Source: Bacteroidota bacterium (GTDB lineage: Bacteria > Bacteroidota > Bacteroidia > Bacteroidales > UBA12077). Taken from it: a stretch of DNA of 64,000 nt. The position numbers were made by a program, and so were the translations under genes. This document shows positions 19,748 to 29,853 of the stretch, one piece after another (within the stretch, counting starts at the first letter, position 1; each line of letters starts with the position of its first letter). Where the stretch lies: contig JAHLLG010000005.1 in the NCBI GenBank assembly GCA_020444275.1, positions 152,004 to 216,003 of the forward strand. Direction: 5' to 3'. A model generated the notes under the pieces. That model was not told the origin of the DNA, ran no database searches, and was given only the letters and a program-made list of their open reading frames with translations.

Positions 19748-20872
19748 ATGAACGATAAAGACTTAAAGTATAAAATCGCATTAAGCTTAATTCCAAAAGT
19801 TGGTCATATTACCGCTAAAAAACTGGTGGCGTATGTTGGTAGCTTCGAGGGTGTTTTTAAAGAGAAGAAATGTACTCTACAAAAAATTCCAGGAATTGGA
19901 GCAAAGTTATCAGATCTTATTGCCAAAGCAGATGTATTAACAAAAGCCGAAGAAGAGATTAAGTTTATAAACAAAAACAACATCAATGTACTGTTTTATT
20001 TAGATAAGCATTATCCTGAACGCCTAAAAAATTGTGATGACGCACCTATACTTCTGTATACTTTAGGTAAAGTCGATTTAAATGTTCAAAAAGTAATTAG
20101 TATCGTAGGAACAAGAAAAGCTACCGTTGAAGGGATGTCGTTTTGCGAAAAATTAGTAAAGGATTTAAAGAATAGAGAACATAATCCAATTATAGTAAGT
20201 GGTCTGGCTTATGGAATTGATGCAACAGCACATAATGCAGCACTTAAGAACGGATTGCTTACGATAGCAGTGCTCGGACATGGCTTAGATATTATTTATC
20301 CGGCTTCGCATAAAAAAATGGCAAGAGATATTTTGACACAGGGAATGCTGGTAACAGACTTTCCGAGTAAATCAATACGTGATAAGAATAATTTTGTAAA
20401 ACGGAACCGGATAATTGCCGGTTTGTCCGATGCTACAATTGTTATTGAATCCGGAGAAAAAGGAGGAGCTTTGGTAACAGCTGATATTGCTAACTCATAT
20501 AACCGAGACGTGTTTGCTGTGCCAGGTCGGGTAACTGATAATTATTCACTAGGGTGTAATAACTTAATTAAAACAAATAAAGCAGCTATGTTAACATCAG
20601 TCGAAGATCTGGAATATCTAATGGGATGGGAAGTAGGGGAAAATAAAACCGATGCTGTTCAAAAAAATCTGTTTGTAAATCTTACCAAAGAACAAAAAAA
20701 TATTGTTGGTATACTCGAAAAAGAGCCTGAACTTTCCATTGATAATATATGCATAAGATGCAATATGCCAACAAGTAAGGTGTCACCCATTCTTCTTGAT
20801 TTAGAATTCATGGGTGTGCTGAAAGCCTTACCGGGTAAAACATACAAGTTGATTTCTACAATTTATCTATGA
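19748..20872 (+). CDS. dprA: DNA-processing protein A (DprA/Smf)
   Basis: DprA protects incoming single-stranded DNA and loads RecA during natural transformation; it is also kept in species not known to be competent. The ATG at 19748 gives 374 residues; a TTG four codons upstream is less likely. An HhH/SAM-like N-terminal part (about 1-60, LSLIPKVGHITAKKLV) precedes the Rossmann core with ISIVGTRKATVEG, SGLAYGIDATAH, GHGLDIIYP, NFVKRNRIIAGLSDATIVIE and GGALVTA. A winged-helix DML1-like domain ends the protein. It lies between the two glutamate dehydrogenase genes without apparent functional linkage. Confidence 0.94.
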   Translation: MNDKDLKYKIALSLIPKVGHITAKKLVAYVGSFEGVFKEKKCTLQKIPGIGAKLSDLIAKADVLTKAEEEIKFINKNNINVLFYLDKHYPERLKNCDDAPILLYTLGKVDLNVQKVISIVGTRKATVEGMSFCEKLVKDLKNREHNPIIVSGLAYGIDATAHNAALKNGLLTIAVLGHGLDIIYPASHKKMARDILTQGMLVTDFPSKSIRDKNNFVKRNRIIAGLSDATIVIESGEKGGALVTADIANSYNRDVFAVPGRVTDNYSLGCNNLIKTNKAAMLTSVEDLEYLMGWEVGENKTDAVQKNLFVNLTKEQKNIVGILEKEPELSIDNICIRCNMPTSKVSPILLDLEFMGVLKALPGKTYKLISTIYL

Positions 20873-21010
20873 CAAAAGTCAGAAATGTTCTTAAACATAT
20901 TGCATTTTTTGAGTGGTTAAATCACCCGTTAATTCTAACATGCAGGGATATAAGTAGTTTTATAACATACCCTCATTTTGAGCTATAGCACAGTTCTGTA
21001 TTTTCTTTAA

Positions 21011-22417
<1,407 letters not shown>

Positions 22418-22439
22418 AACAATTTATTTAAAATATAAG

Positions 22440-22470
22440 AAAGGGAGATATTTTTGTCTCCCTTTTTTTA
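22440..22470 (+). terminator. Terminator after the second gdh gene
   Basis: AAAGGGAGA (22440-22448) pairs with TCTCCCTTT (22457-22465) around an 8-nt loop, followed by TTTT. Confidence 0.88.
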
Positions 22471-22568
22471 TTAGGGTTTATCATGACTTGTTCATCTTAA
22501 ATAAATGATTAATGTTTTACGACATATAGAATTAACATAAGGAGTTAAATATTACATCAGAATTTTTT

Positions 22569-22576
22569 TATGTTTG
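22569..22576 (+). promoter_or_regulatory. Putative -7 element of the TatD-family gene
   Basis: TATGTTTG matches TAnnTTTG, 16 nt before the ATG at 22592. It supports the ATG over an in-frame TTG at 22574. Confidence 0.45.
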
Positions 22577-22591
22577 CAGCGTTTAAAATTT

Positions 22592-23359
22592 ATGCAATTA
22601 ATAGATACACATACCCATATTTTTTTACCGGAGTTTGATGATGATCGCGACCAGGTTATTAAAAATGCTCAGGAAAATGGTATTAGTCAGATTTTACTAC
22701 CCAATGTTGATCATACAACTACAACAAGTTTGTTAAAACTAGCTGATAAGTATCCTGATTTTTGTTTGCCCATGATGGGCCTGCATCCAACATCGGTTGA
22801 TGAAAATTACCAAAAGGAATTAAAGAAAGTTGAGGACTGGTTAGCAAAACGAAAATTCTACGCCATTGGAGAAATTGGTATTGATCTCTATTGGGATAAA
22901 ACCTATAAGTCGCAGCAAGAAGATGCTTTTTTACATCAAATTAATTTAGCAAAAAAATACAACTTACCTATCGTAATTCATGCCAGAGAATCGTTCGACG
23001 AAATCTTTAAAATTGTTGAAAAAGAAATGGACGATAATCTTACCGGAGTTTTTCATGCTTTTACAGGTAATGAAAAGCAAGCTGACCAGATAGTTGACTG
23101 GGGATTTAAAATTGGTATTGGCGGTATTGTTACATTTAAAAATGCTGGTTTAGATAAGGTTGTAAGTAATATTGATATTAATCATATCGTTTTAGAAACA
23201 GATTCACCATATTTGGCACCTGTTCCTAAACGGGGGAAACGAAACGAAAGTGCATACATAATATACATAGCTCAAAAAATAGCTGAAATAAAAAATATCG
23301 CAATTGAAGAAGTTGCACGGATAACTACAAATAATGCGCAGCAATTATTTAGGTTATAG
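22592..23359 (+). CDS. TatD-family metal-dependent hydrolase
   Basis: A TIM-barrel metal hydrolase of 255 residues related to TatD and YcfH/YjjV. Family members are 3'-5' DNases/RNases or D-aminoacyl-tRNA-processing-like hydrolases acting in the cytoplasm. DTHTHIFLPEFDDDRD at the N terminus gives the HxH metal site. GEIGIDLYWD contains the conserved Glu. VIHARESFDEIF and GVFHAFTG give further metal-site His. LETDSPYLAPVPKRGKRNES contains the conserved Asp and C-terminal signature. Ten nucleotides separate it from the asparaginase gene, so they likely share a transcript. Confidence 0.92.
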   Translation: MQLIDTHTHIFLPEFDDDRDQVIKNAQENGISQILLPNVDHTTTTSLLKLADKYPDFCLPMMGLHPTSVDENYQKELKKVEDWLAKRKFYAIGEIGIDLYWDKTYKSQQEDAFLHQINLAKKYNLPIVIHARESFDEIFKIVEKEMDDNLTGVFHAFTGNEKQADQIVDWGFKIGIGGIVTFKNAGLDKVVSNIDINHIVLETDSPYLAPVPKRGKRNESAYIIYIAQKIAEIKNIAIEEVARITTNNAQQLFRL

Positions 23360-23368
23360 AACTAGAAT

Positions 23369-24406
23369 ATGAAAGATATAAAGTCAAAATCGATATTAAT
23401 AATTTATACTGGTGGTACAATTGGTATGATCAAGGATTCCGAAACTGGAGTTCTTGCACCATTCGATTTTGATCATATTATGGAAGAAGTGCCCGAGCTA
23501 AAAAGATTTGGGTTTAAACTTTCAACTATTTCGTTTTCGCCAATTATTGATTCATCGAATCTAAACCCTGGTATTTGGGTTAAAATGGCAGAAATAATAA
23601 AAGATAATTATGCTAACTACGATGGATTTGTAGTGTTGCATGGAACAGATACCATGGCTTATTCAGCATCTGCACTTAGTTTTATGCTGGAAAATTTGAG
23701 CAAGCCTGTTATATTTACCGGCTCTCAACTGCCTATCGGAACATTACGTACCGATGGTAAAGAGAATCTTATTTCAGCTATTGAAATTGCAGCAACCGAA
23801 AAGAATGGACAGCCTTTGGCACCGGAGGTTTGCGTCTATTTTGAGAATAAACTGATGAGGGGTAACAGAACAACAAAGTACAGTTCTGATCATTTTAATG
23901 CATTCGAATCACCGAATTATCCAAATTTGGCTGAAGCGGGCATAAATCTCAAATTTAATTATGGTGCCATTCATTATGCTACGAATATTAAAGAGCTGAA
24001 AATTCATACGCAACTGGATTCAAATATAGCCATACTGAAATTGTTTCCAGGAATAAGCAAGGAAACAGTGCATGCAATATTAAATATAAATAGCAGTAAA
24101 GCAATCATATTAGAAACGTATGGAGCAGGAAATGCCCCGACCGAAAAATGGTTTTTAGATGCAATAAAAAATGCTATTAAAAACGGAAAGATTATTTTGA
24201 ATGTAACGCAGTGTGTTGCAGGAAGTGTTGATATGACCAAGTATGAAACAGGAAATGAACTGTTGAAAACTGGTGTTGTAAGTGGTTACGATATTACAAC
24301 AGAAGCTGCAGTTGCTAAATTAATGTTGATATTAGGACAAAATTTAAATATAGACAAAATCAAAATAGCGTTAAATCAATCTATAAGTGGTGAAATAACG
24401 AAATAA
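23369..24406 (+). CDS. ansA: Type I (cytoplasmic) L-asparaginase
   Basis: The enzyme hydrolyses asparagine to aspartate and ammonia. It is 345 residues with no signal peptide, hence cytoplasmic type I. YTGGTIGMI (residues 12-20) carries the first catalytic Thr. LHGTDTMAYSASALSFMLE contains the second Thr-Asp pair. Late in the protein, ILETYGAGNAP is the conserved allosteric/dimer region of type I enzymes. It is cotranscribed with the TatD-family gene. The ammonia and glutamate theme of the area (two glutamate dehydrogenases nearby) is suggestive but may be chance. Confidence 0.93.
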   Translation: MKDIKSKSILIIYTGGTIGMIKDSETGVLAPFDFDHIMEEVPELKRFGFKLSTISFSPIIDSSNLNPGIWVKMAEIIKDNYANYDGFVVLHGTDTMAYSASALSFMLENLSKPVIFTGSQLPIGTLRTDGKENLISAIEIAATEKNGQPLAPEVCVYFENKLMRGNRTTKYSSDHFNAFESPNYPNLAEAGINLKFNYGAIHYATNIKELKIHTQLDSNIAILKLFPGISKETVHAILNINSSKAIILETYGAGNAPTEKWFLDAIKNAIKNGKIILNVTQCVAGSVDMTKYETGNELLKTGVVSGYDITTEAAVAKLMLILGQNLNIDKIKIALNQSISGEITK

Positions 24407-24466
24407 ATTATTTGATTTTGCTTAATTTTTTGTATTTTGTGCCCCTAAATTGGGGCGATGTGTATT

Positions 24467-24554
24467 GGAGAAATGGCCGAGTGGTCGAAGGCGCACGCCT
24501 GGAAAGTGTGTATACCTCACAAGGGTATCGGGGGTTCGAATCCCTCTTTCTCCG
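24467..24554 (+). tRNA. tRNA-Ser (anticodon GGA)
   Basis: The acceptor stem GGAGAAA (24467-24473) pairs with TTTCTCC (24547-24553) with discriminator G. The anticodon arm CACGC-CTGGAAA-GTGTG puts GGA at 24501-24503. A long variable arm precedes the GGGGGTTCGAATCCCTC T arm, as expected for a class II tRNA. CCA is not encoded. A small GCCCC/GGGGC hairpin (24441-24456) lies just upstream. Confidence 0.95.
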
Positions 24555-24632
24555 CAATAATTTTTAATTAGTGAATTTTTTAATAATTTTACAAACATAA
24601 AAATCGTTAATAATTTAAACAGAAAACAAACC

Positions 24633-25478
24633 ATGAAAAAATTATTTGCATTTATAGCAGTTTTTGGGATGCTTTTATTAGGAGCGTCATTCTACACAGT
24701 TGCTCAAGAAGAAACAACTGATGAAATGGCTGTTGAACAAGCTGATTCAATGGAGATGGAAGAAGCAATGGAAGACACAGCTGTTGTTGCAGAAGCTAGT
24801 GCTGAGGTAGCAGAAGATGTTGCTGAACCAGCAGAAGAAACTAAGTCTTTGCACAAACAAATTAAAATGAAGTTTATCGAAGGAGGCCCTGGATTTATGG
24901 GTGTTGTTCTTCTTTGTTTAATTCTTGGTTTAGCAATCGCTATCGAAAGAATTATCTACCTTAACTTAGCTTCTACAAATACAAACAAGCTTTTATTAGC
25001 TGTTGAAGAAGCATTAAACCAAGGTGGTATTGAAGCAGCAAAAGAAGTTTGTAGAAATACAAAAGGTCCTGTTGCTAGTATCTTTTATCAAGGTCTTGAT
25101 AGAATGGACGAAGGAATCGAAGTTGTTGAGAAATCAGTAGTTTCTTATGGTTCTGTTCAAATGGGATTATTAGAAAAAGGTATTACCTGGATTTCATTAT
25201 TTATTGCTACAGCTCCTATGTTAGGTTTCATGGGTACAGTAATTGGTATGATTGGAGCATTTGACTCAATCGAAGCTGCTGGTGATATCTCTCCATCGTT
25301 AGTTGCTGGAGGTATTAAAGTTGCCTTGATTACAACCGTATCTGGTTTGATCGTTGCTGTTATTTTACAAGTATTTTATAACTATATTATTTCAAAGATT
25401 GATGGTATCGTTAATGATATGGAAGATGCATCTATCGCTTTAATTGATATACTAGTAAAATACAACCTTAAAAAATAA
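24633..25478 (+). CDS. exbB: MotA/TolQ/ExbB proton-channel protein
   Basis: This is the stator/channel component that, with ExbD, uses the proton gradient to energise TonB-dependent outer-membrane uptake or related envelope work. The 281-residue protein starts with a signal-like hydrophobic segment (1-24). An extremely Glu/Asp/Ala-rich region follows (about 26-70, such as EETTDEMAVEQADSMEMEEA), then TM1 (about 86-105), a cytoplasmic loop with GPVASIFYQGLDRMDEG, and the TolQ-type TM2/TM3 region (WISLFIATAPMLGFMGTVIGMIGAF then a long hydrophobic segment). It is first in a four-gene operon with a membrane protein and two ExbD proteins. Confidence 0.9.
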   Translation: MKKLFAFIAVFGMLLLGASFYTVAQEETTDEMAVEQADSMEMEEAMEDTAVVAEASAEVAEDVAEPAEETKSLHKQIKMKFIEGGPGFMGVVLLCLILGLAIAIERIIYLNLASTNTNKLLLAVEEALNQGGIEAAKEVCRNTKGPVASIFYQGLDRMDEGIEVVEKSVVSYGSVQMGLLEKGITWISLFIATAPMLGFMGTVIGMIGAFDSIEAAGDISPSLVAGGIKVALITTVSGLIVAVILQVFYNYIISKIDGIVNDMEDASIALIDILVKYNLKK

Positions 25479-25486
25479 AATAAATT

Positions 25487-25918
25487 ATGACTAAAATATT
25501 AAGGATACTTTTAATTGTCCTACTTGCTATCTCTGCAATTTTAGCTGTGCTATTTTATGCAGGAGGTGAGGATATGAGCGGTGCTCCAGCTTACACAAAC
25601 ATATTTCTAATATGGGGTGCAATATTAGCTGGAATTGCTGCAGGATTCGCAGTTATATTTCCAATTATTCAAATGATAACTAATCCTAGAAACGCTAAAA
25701 AAGGATTATTAGGAATAATCGCTTTAGTTGTTGTCTTAGGTATTGCTTATATAATGTCATCAACAGAACAGTTGGGAATTACAAACGCTGATTTAATTAA
25801 GTATGACGTTCCTTCAACATTAAAGTATGCAGGAACCATGATTAATTCAATATACGTATTGGCAGGTGTAGCTATTTTGTCAATGGTATATACTGAAGTT
25901 TCTAAAGCATTTAAGTAA
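25487..25918 (+). CDS. Four-TM membrane protein of the ExbBD operon
   Basis: A 143-residue protein with four hydrophobic segments: about 5-24, 37-63, 74-93 and 114-138. TNPRNAKKG forms a short basic loop after TM2. It has no recognised catalytic motif. Its position 8 nt after exbB and before two exbD genes implies that it is part of the same energy-transducing complex or a chaperone for it. Function is not known to me; the call rests on operon membership and topology. Confidence 0.8.
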   Translation: MTKILRILLIVLLAISAILAVLFYAGGEDMSGAPAYTNIFLIWGAILAGIAAGFAVIFPIIQMITNPRNAKKGLLGIIALVVVLGIAYIMSSTEQLGITNADLIKYDVPSTLKYAGTMINSIYVLAGVAILSMVYTEVSKAFK

Positions 25919-25968
25919 ACTTTTTAAGTAAGCTTTATAAACTTACTTGAACTAAATAAAAAATATTT

Positions 25969-26550
25969 ATGGCAAGATCAAAAGAAACTCCCGAAATTAA
26001 CGGTGGTTCAATGGCGGATATAGCCTTCCTTTTATTGATCTTCTTCCTTGTAGCAACTACAATGGATATTGATACTGGTCTGCAAAGACAGATGCCTCCA
26101 TATAACCCTGATGCTGAACAAAGTGATGATCAGATTAAGGAGCGTAACGTTTATGTGGTTTTAATTAACTCAAACGACCAGTTATTAGTTGAAGGGCAAC
26201 AAATGAACGTACATCAGCTTAGAGAAAAAGCAAAAGAGTTCATTATGAACCCTCAAAACAAGGATAATCTACCAGAAAAACGACCTGTGGAGATTGACTT
26301 ACTTGGAGAAGTTATGGTTTCGAAAGGTATCATCTCTTTACAGAACGATAGAGGTACTTCATATGATATGTACATCAAAGTGCAGAATGAGTTGATTGCT
26401 GCATATAATGAAGTAAGAGATGAAGAAGCAATGAGCAGGTTTGGTAGAAACTATGAAGATTTAACAGAGGATAAACGAGATGCAATAAAGGAATTTATTC
26501 CTCAAATTATATCTGAAGCTGAACCTAAAAATATCGGAGGAGGTAAATAA
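25969..26550 (+). CDS. exbD: ExbD/TolR-family biopolymer transport protein
   Basis: A 193-residue protein with one N-terminal TM segment. NGGSMADIAFLLLIFFLVATTMDIDTG contains the membrane Asp (Asp17) that carries protons in ExbD/TolR/MotB. The periplasmic part is longer than the usual 80-110 residues, with an added acidic and basic C-terminal stretch (RDEEAMSRFGRNYEDLTEDKRD). It is third in the operon and followed by a second exbD 1 nt later, so the complex may use two different ExbD chains. Confidence 0.9.
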   Translation: MARSKETPEINGGSMADIAFLLLIFFLVATTMDIDTGLQRQMPPYNPDAEQSDDQIKERNVYVVLINSNDQLLVEGQQMNVHQLREKAKEFIMNPQNKDNLPEKRPVEIDLLGEVMVSKGIISLQNDRGTSYDMYIKVQNELIAAYNEVRDEEAMSRFGRNYEDLTEDKRDAIKEFIPQIISEAEPKNIGGGK

Positions 26551-26551
26551 T

Positions 26552-27028
26552 ATGGCTAAATTCGAACGTAAAGGAAAAGGCGGAATGCCTCAAGTTTCAA
26601 CAGCTTCGTTACCCGATATCGTATTTATGCTACTGTTCTTCTTTATGGTTAGTACAGTACTTAGAGAAAGCACAATGATGGTGGAGCAAAGCCTGCCTGG
26701 TGCAACTGAGGTAAAGAAGATGGAACGAAAATCTTTGGTAACTACAATCAATATTGGTGAACCAGCACTTGGTTATAAGGCAATTTACGGTAGTGAGCCA
26801 AGAATTCAGTTGAATGATGCATTTGCAAAGGTTGCAAACATTAGAGACTTTATTACAGCTGAAAGAGAAAAGATGGATGAAAAAGAACGTCCTTTAATGA
26901 CTGTATCTCTAAAAGTTGATAAAGAAACCAAAATGGGTATTGTAGTTGATGTAAAGCAGGAGCTTAGAAAAGCTAGTGCTTTAAAAATTAATTACTCTGC
27001 ACGAAACCTTGAGACTATTGAAGATTAG
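26552..27028 (+). CDS. exbD: ExbD/TolR-family biopolymer transport protein, second copy
   Basis: A 158-residue single-TM protein. A basic N terminus (MAKFERKGKGG) precedes STASLPDIVFMLLFFFMVSTVLRES with Asp22 as the channel residue. The periplasmic domain is shorter than that of the upstream copy and contains the KVDKETKMGIVVDVKQELRKA segment near the C terminus. It is the last gene of the operon, followed by a terminator. The two ExbD proteins are quite diverged, which fits a hetero-oligomeric motor rather than a recent duplication. Confidence 0.9.
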   Translation: MAKFERKGKGGMPQVSTASLPDIVFMLLFFFMVSTVLRESTMMVEQSLPGATEVKKMERKSLVTTINIGEPALGYKAIYGSEPRIQLNDAFAKVANIRDFITAEREKMDEKERPLMTVSLKVDKETKMGIVVDVKQELRKASALKINYSARNLETIED

Positions 27029-27053
27029 TAAAATAAAATCTTAAATATATTAA

Positions 27054-27085
27054 AAAGGGAGATGAAGTTTTCATCTCCTTTTTTA
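27054..27085 (+). terminator. Terminator of the exbB-exbD operon
   Basis: GGAGATGAA (27058-27066) pairs with TTCATCTCC (27070-27078) with a 3-nt loop, preceded by A-rich and followed by T-rich sequence. Confidence 0.88.
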
Positions 27086-27136
27086 TTATTTTCTCTTTAG
27101 ATCCAAGAAAAGTTTATGGTTTTATTGAATAAAACT

Positions 27137-27144
27137 TATATTTG
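27137..27144 (+). promoter_or_regulatory. Putative -7 element
   Basis: TATATTTG matches TAnnTTTG and would drive the small secreted-protein gene starting at 27225. Confidence 0.45.
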
Positions 27145-27224
27145 TATTAATTATCTTAGTATATTAACAGATAATTTATAACTAAGCAGAAATTATATAG
27201 GTTTAGTTGACAAATTAAAATACT

Positions 27225-27620
27225 ATGAGAAAGATTGTATATGTAATCTTTATTGTGTTAGTAGTTCAATTGGTACCAAAAGAGTCCTTAGCTCAAAAAG
27301 ACATTTTTATTAAAGAGTTTCAGTTCGAATTAAAGAAACTTAGTGCCAACCAATATGAGAATGAATATTTTTTAACCATTACCTTAAATAAAAACTCGTT
27401 ATATAAATTTACAGTTCTTAATCATATCGGTGATTTCCCGGGAGTAGCTGTAGTGGAAATTCTGGAGAATGATAAAGTGGTTGCTACAAATTATATTAAT
27501 GGGAAGTATTACGAGAAATTTATGTTTAAATGCACCAAAACAGGTTTTTACGACATTCTAATTCATTACCAGGATAACAAACTAGGTTCATCTTTAATTA
27601 AACTGTTTCTGGTGCAATAA
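27225..27620 (+). CDS. Small secreted hypothetical protein
   Basis: A 131-residue protein with a signal peptide (1-23, KESLAQ at its end). The mature part of about 107 residues alternates polar and hydrophobic residues in a beta-sandwich-like manner (YFLTITLNKNSLYKFTVLNH, AVVEILENDKVVATNYING, YDILIHYQDN). It has no recognised family or catalytic residues. It resembles the small lipocalin- or PPC-like periplasmic domains of Bacteroidota only in general character. It is monocistronic, with the minus-strand YihY gene converging on it. The gap from 27621 to 27768 contains a 9-bp hairpin (27743-27770) but no clear T run. Confidence 0.65.
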   Translation: MRKIVYVIFIVLVVQLVPKESLAQKDIFIKEFQFELKKLSANQYENEYFLTITLNKNSLYKFTVLNHIGDFPGVAVVEILENDKVVATNYINGKYYEKFMFKCTKTGFYDILIHYQDNKLGSSLIKLFLVQ

Positions 27621-27768
27621 TAGAATACCCCGTGTTTACACGCATTCTGACAGAACGTAGGAAATCATTAGGTTTATTAACAAACGAAATTGGTTTGCAT
27701 CATTCTAATGGCAGCATAAAACGTTAAATATCAATTACCTTGAATGAAACAGAATTTAGAATGTTTCA

Positions 27769-28674
27769 TTATTTATCTTTTACCTCATTTATTTCTATTT
27801 TTACTGCATTTTCTTGAGGTTCAATAGTGTGCGAAAACATTTCTGCATATTGCTGTGTAATCTCAGCTCCAAAAAAGAATATAAGCGAAGAATAAAAAAT
27901 CCAAAGCAGAATTACCACAAGCGAACCTGCCGCACCGTACATTACACCAATATTACTATTTGCTATGGCTATACCTATTAGCCATTTACCCAGAAAGAAT
28001 AAAATTGTAGTAATCAAAGATCCCATCCACGTTACTTTCCATTTTATTTTTACATCGGGCAGAAATTTGTAAATTAATGCAAAGATGAGTAAAATAACTC
28101 CAAACGAAATAATAACATTCCCTATTTCTAATAAACTTACCGTAATATCAGGTAATACGCTGTTAATATAATCTTTGAGAATAGCTAATGCTGTATCAAT
28201 TAATAAAGATACTAAGAGGATAAAGCCTAAACTAAGAATTAAACCTAACGATAATAAACGGTCGTACAGCAGTTTTAATAACCCACTCGATGGTTTTACA
28301 CGTATCCTCCATATATGATTTAATGATTTTTGAAGTACAGTAAAAAAAGTGGTAGATGTAAATATGAAAATAATAAATCCCACTATTGTTCCTACTAAAT
28401 TCTTAGTCGTTCCCTGATAATTTTTTACTAACTCTTCAATGTATTCTGTACCTTGATTACCAATCAACTGATCTATTTCAATAAAAATTTTCTGCTGTAT
28501 TTCTTCTTGTCCAAGAAGCAGTCCCGTAGCCGATACAATTATTATAATAATAGGCGCCATGGCAAAAATGGCAAAATAAGCAGTAGTTCCGGCCAATCTT
28601 ACCGGATCATCTTTTTTAAATTTTTTGGCTGCTTTGCTTAGTAGCTTAACGCTTTGCTTGAATCGCTTTTTCAT
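27769..28674 (-). CDS. YihY/BrkB-family inner-membrane protein
   Basis: A 301-residue polytopic protein with about six hydrophobic segments. The family signatures are seen in order: FKKDDPVRLAGTTAYFAIFAMAP near the N terminus, a SLNHIWRIRVKPSSG stretch after TM2, and AAGSLVVILLWIFYSSLIFFFGAEITQQYAE near the C terminus. Members are often annotated as ribonuclease BN in error; their true function is uncertain, with a transport role suspected. The gene is alone on the minus strand. The C-terminal tail is acidic and basic and probably cytoplasmic. Confidence 0.88.
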   Translation of the reverse strand: MKKRFKQSVKLLSKAAKKFKKDDPVRLAGTTAYFAIFAMAPIIIIIVSATGLLLGQEEIQQKIFIEIDQLIGNQGTEYIEELVKNYQGTTKNLVGTIVGFIIFIFTSTTFFTVLQKSLNHIWRIRVKPSSGLLKLLYDRLLSLGLILSLGFILLVSLLIDTALAILKDYINSVLPDITVSLLEIGNVIISFGVILLIFALIYKFLPDVKIKWKVTWMGSLITTILFFLGKWLIGIAIANSNIGVMYGAAGSLVVILLWIFYSSLIFFFGAEITQQYAEMFSHTIEPQENAVKIEINEVKDK

Positions 28675-28994
28675 CGATAACTAAATTAAATTACACTAGT
28701 CATTATTTTTGATTAAATATTTACAAATAGTTTTCCAGATTTTACCATCGGAGCATAAATGCCAGTTTTTAATGTACTTGTTCGAAATGGGAGTAGATGA
28801 ATAACTTTAATATTTGTAGAACAACATGCACATTGTATTCATTAATGAGATGTTTTTCCACAAAAGGCCGCACATGGAATTGTAGGTTATATTGCTTTTT
28901 AACTTCTTATTGAGTCTGTCTTTTGGAAAGCCGGGGCATCTTATGGCATGATATTTCTTTAGTACCTTATTAAATAAATATAAATAAAATTAAA
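28675..28994. other. Intergenic region between divergent genes
   Basis: A 320-nt gap between the minus-strand YihY gene and the plus-strand barrel gene. It should contain both promoters, but no good TAnnTTTG box or stable hairpin was found in it. Confidence 0.4.
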
Positions 28995-29651
28995 ATGATT
29001 ATAATAAGACAATTCAAATTACTTACCATAATTATATTCTTTGGATTTACAATTATGTCGCAGGCTCAGGAGAGTAATTTTGGATTAAAGGGAGGGGTAA
29101 ATTTTTCTGTTCTTAATACCGATAATGTTCAGAACAACTTATGGAAACTTGGTTTTAACGGAGGTGTTGTAGGTGAATTTATGATTAACAAAAGTGTGGG
29201 TGTTCAGTCAGAAATTATTTATTCCATTAAAGGTGGTAAAAGCATGTACGACGAAAATTTTCTGGGACTTAATATCATAGATGGAGAAACAAGACTAGCT
29301 TTGAGTTATATTGAAGTACCTATGTACCTTTCGTACTACTTAAGTCAGGGTTTTAATGTGCATGTGGGCCCGTATGTTGGTTTTTTAATGAATACTAAAG
29401 TTGAAACCGATGCGGAGATATTAGAGTTTGCAAATGTGGATGATGCAGATCAAATTGATAACGATTATTTTAATAAGATAGATTATGGATTTTCCGGAGG
29501 TATAACCTTTGTTTTTGACCCTCTTTTTTTAGGTGTTGATTATAGCATGGGATTGCAACAAGTCGCAAATAGTGAAGAGGCTACAAACGAAATATTGGGT
29601 AATGCTAAAAATCATGCTTTACAATTATATATTGGAGTATACTTAAAATAA
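28995..29651 (+). CDS. PorT-like outer-membrane beta-barrel protein
   Basis: A 218-residue protein with a signal sequence (about 1-25, ending in SQAQ). The mature protein is built of alternating amphipathic strands, each rich in Gly and aromatic residues: [74 protein letters not shown], and [12 protein letters not shown]. The chain ends in [10 protein letters not shown], an aromatic/hydrophobic C terminus as in small eight-stranded barrels. It matches the outer-membrane beta-barrel (PorT/OMP_b-brl_2) type common in this phylum. The function is not known. It is followed closely by a DUF1328 gene and an AI-2E transporter gene. Confidence 0.85.
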   Translation: MIIIRQFKLLTIIIFFGFTIMSQAQESNFGLKGGVNFSVLNTDNVQNNLWKLGFNGGVVGEFMINKSVGVQSEIIYSIKGGKSMYDENFLGLNIIDGETRLALSYIEVPMYLSYYLSQGFNVHVGPYVGFLMNTKVETDAEILEFANVDDADQIDNDYFNKIDYGFSGGITFVFDPLFLGVDYSMGLQQVANSEEATNEILGNAKNHALQLYIGVYLK

Positions 29652-29679
29652 AATATTTATTAACCAAAAAATTTCAATT

Positions 29680-29847
29680 ATGTTACGTTGGATTCTAATT
29701 TTTTTGATAATAGCATTAGTTGCTGCACTATTCGGATTTACTGGAATTGCTGTCGGGGCAGCATATATTGCTAAAATTTTGTTTTTTATATTTCTAGTGT
29801 TATTTATTATTAGTTTAATTTTTGGACTTATACGAGGATTTAAATAG
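29680..29847 (+). CDS. DUF1328 (YtjA)-family small membrane protein
   Basis: A 55-residue protein starting [20 protein letters not shown] and ending [12 protein letters not shown]. It has two hydrophobic segments with the central [15 protein letters not shown] that marks the DUF1328 family (E. coli YtjA). Members are small envelope proteins often induced by stress; no biochemical role is known. Only 6 nt separate it from the AI-2E-family gene and 28 nt from the barrel gene, so it is very likely translated as part of that operon. A simple ORF length cutoff misses it. Confidence 0.88.
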   Translation: MLRWILIFLIIALVAALFGFTGIAVGAAYIAKILFFIFLVLFIISLIFGLIRGFK

Positions 29848-29853
29848 AACAAG

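Noticed and set aside
27743-27770. Terminator between the convergent genes at 27225 and 27769
   Set aside because: A 9-bp perfect hairpin exists, but it overlaps the YihY stop codon and lacks a T run in either direction, so it was not called.
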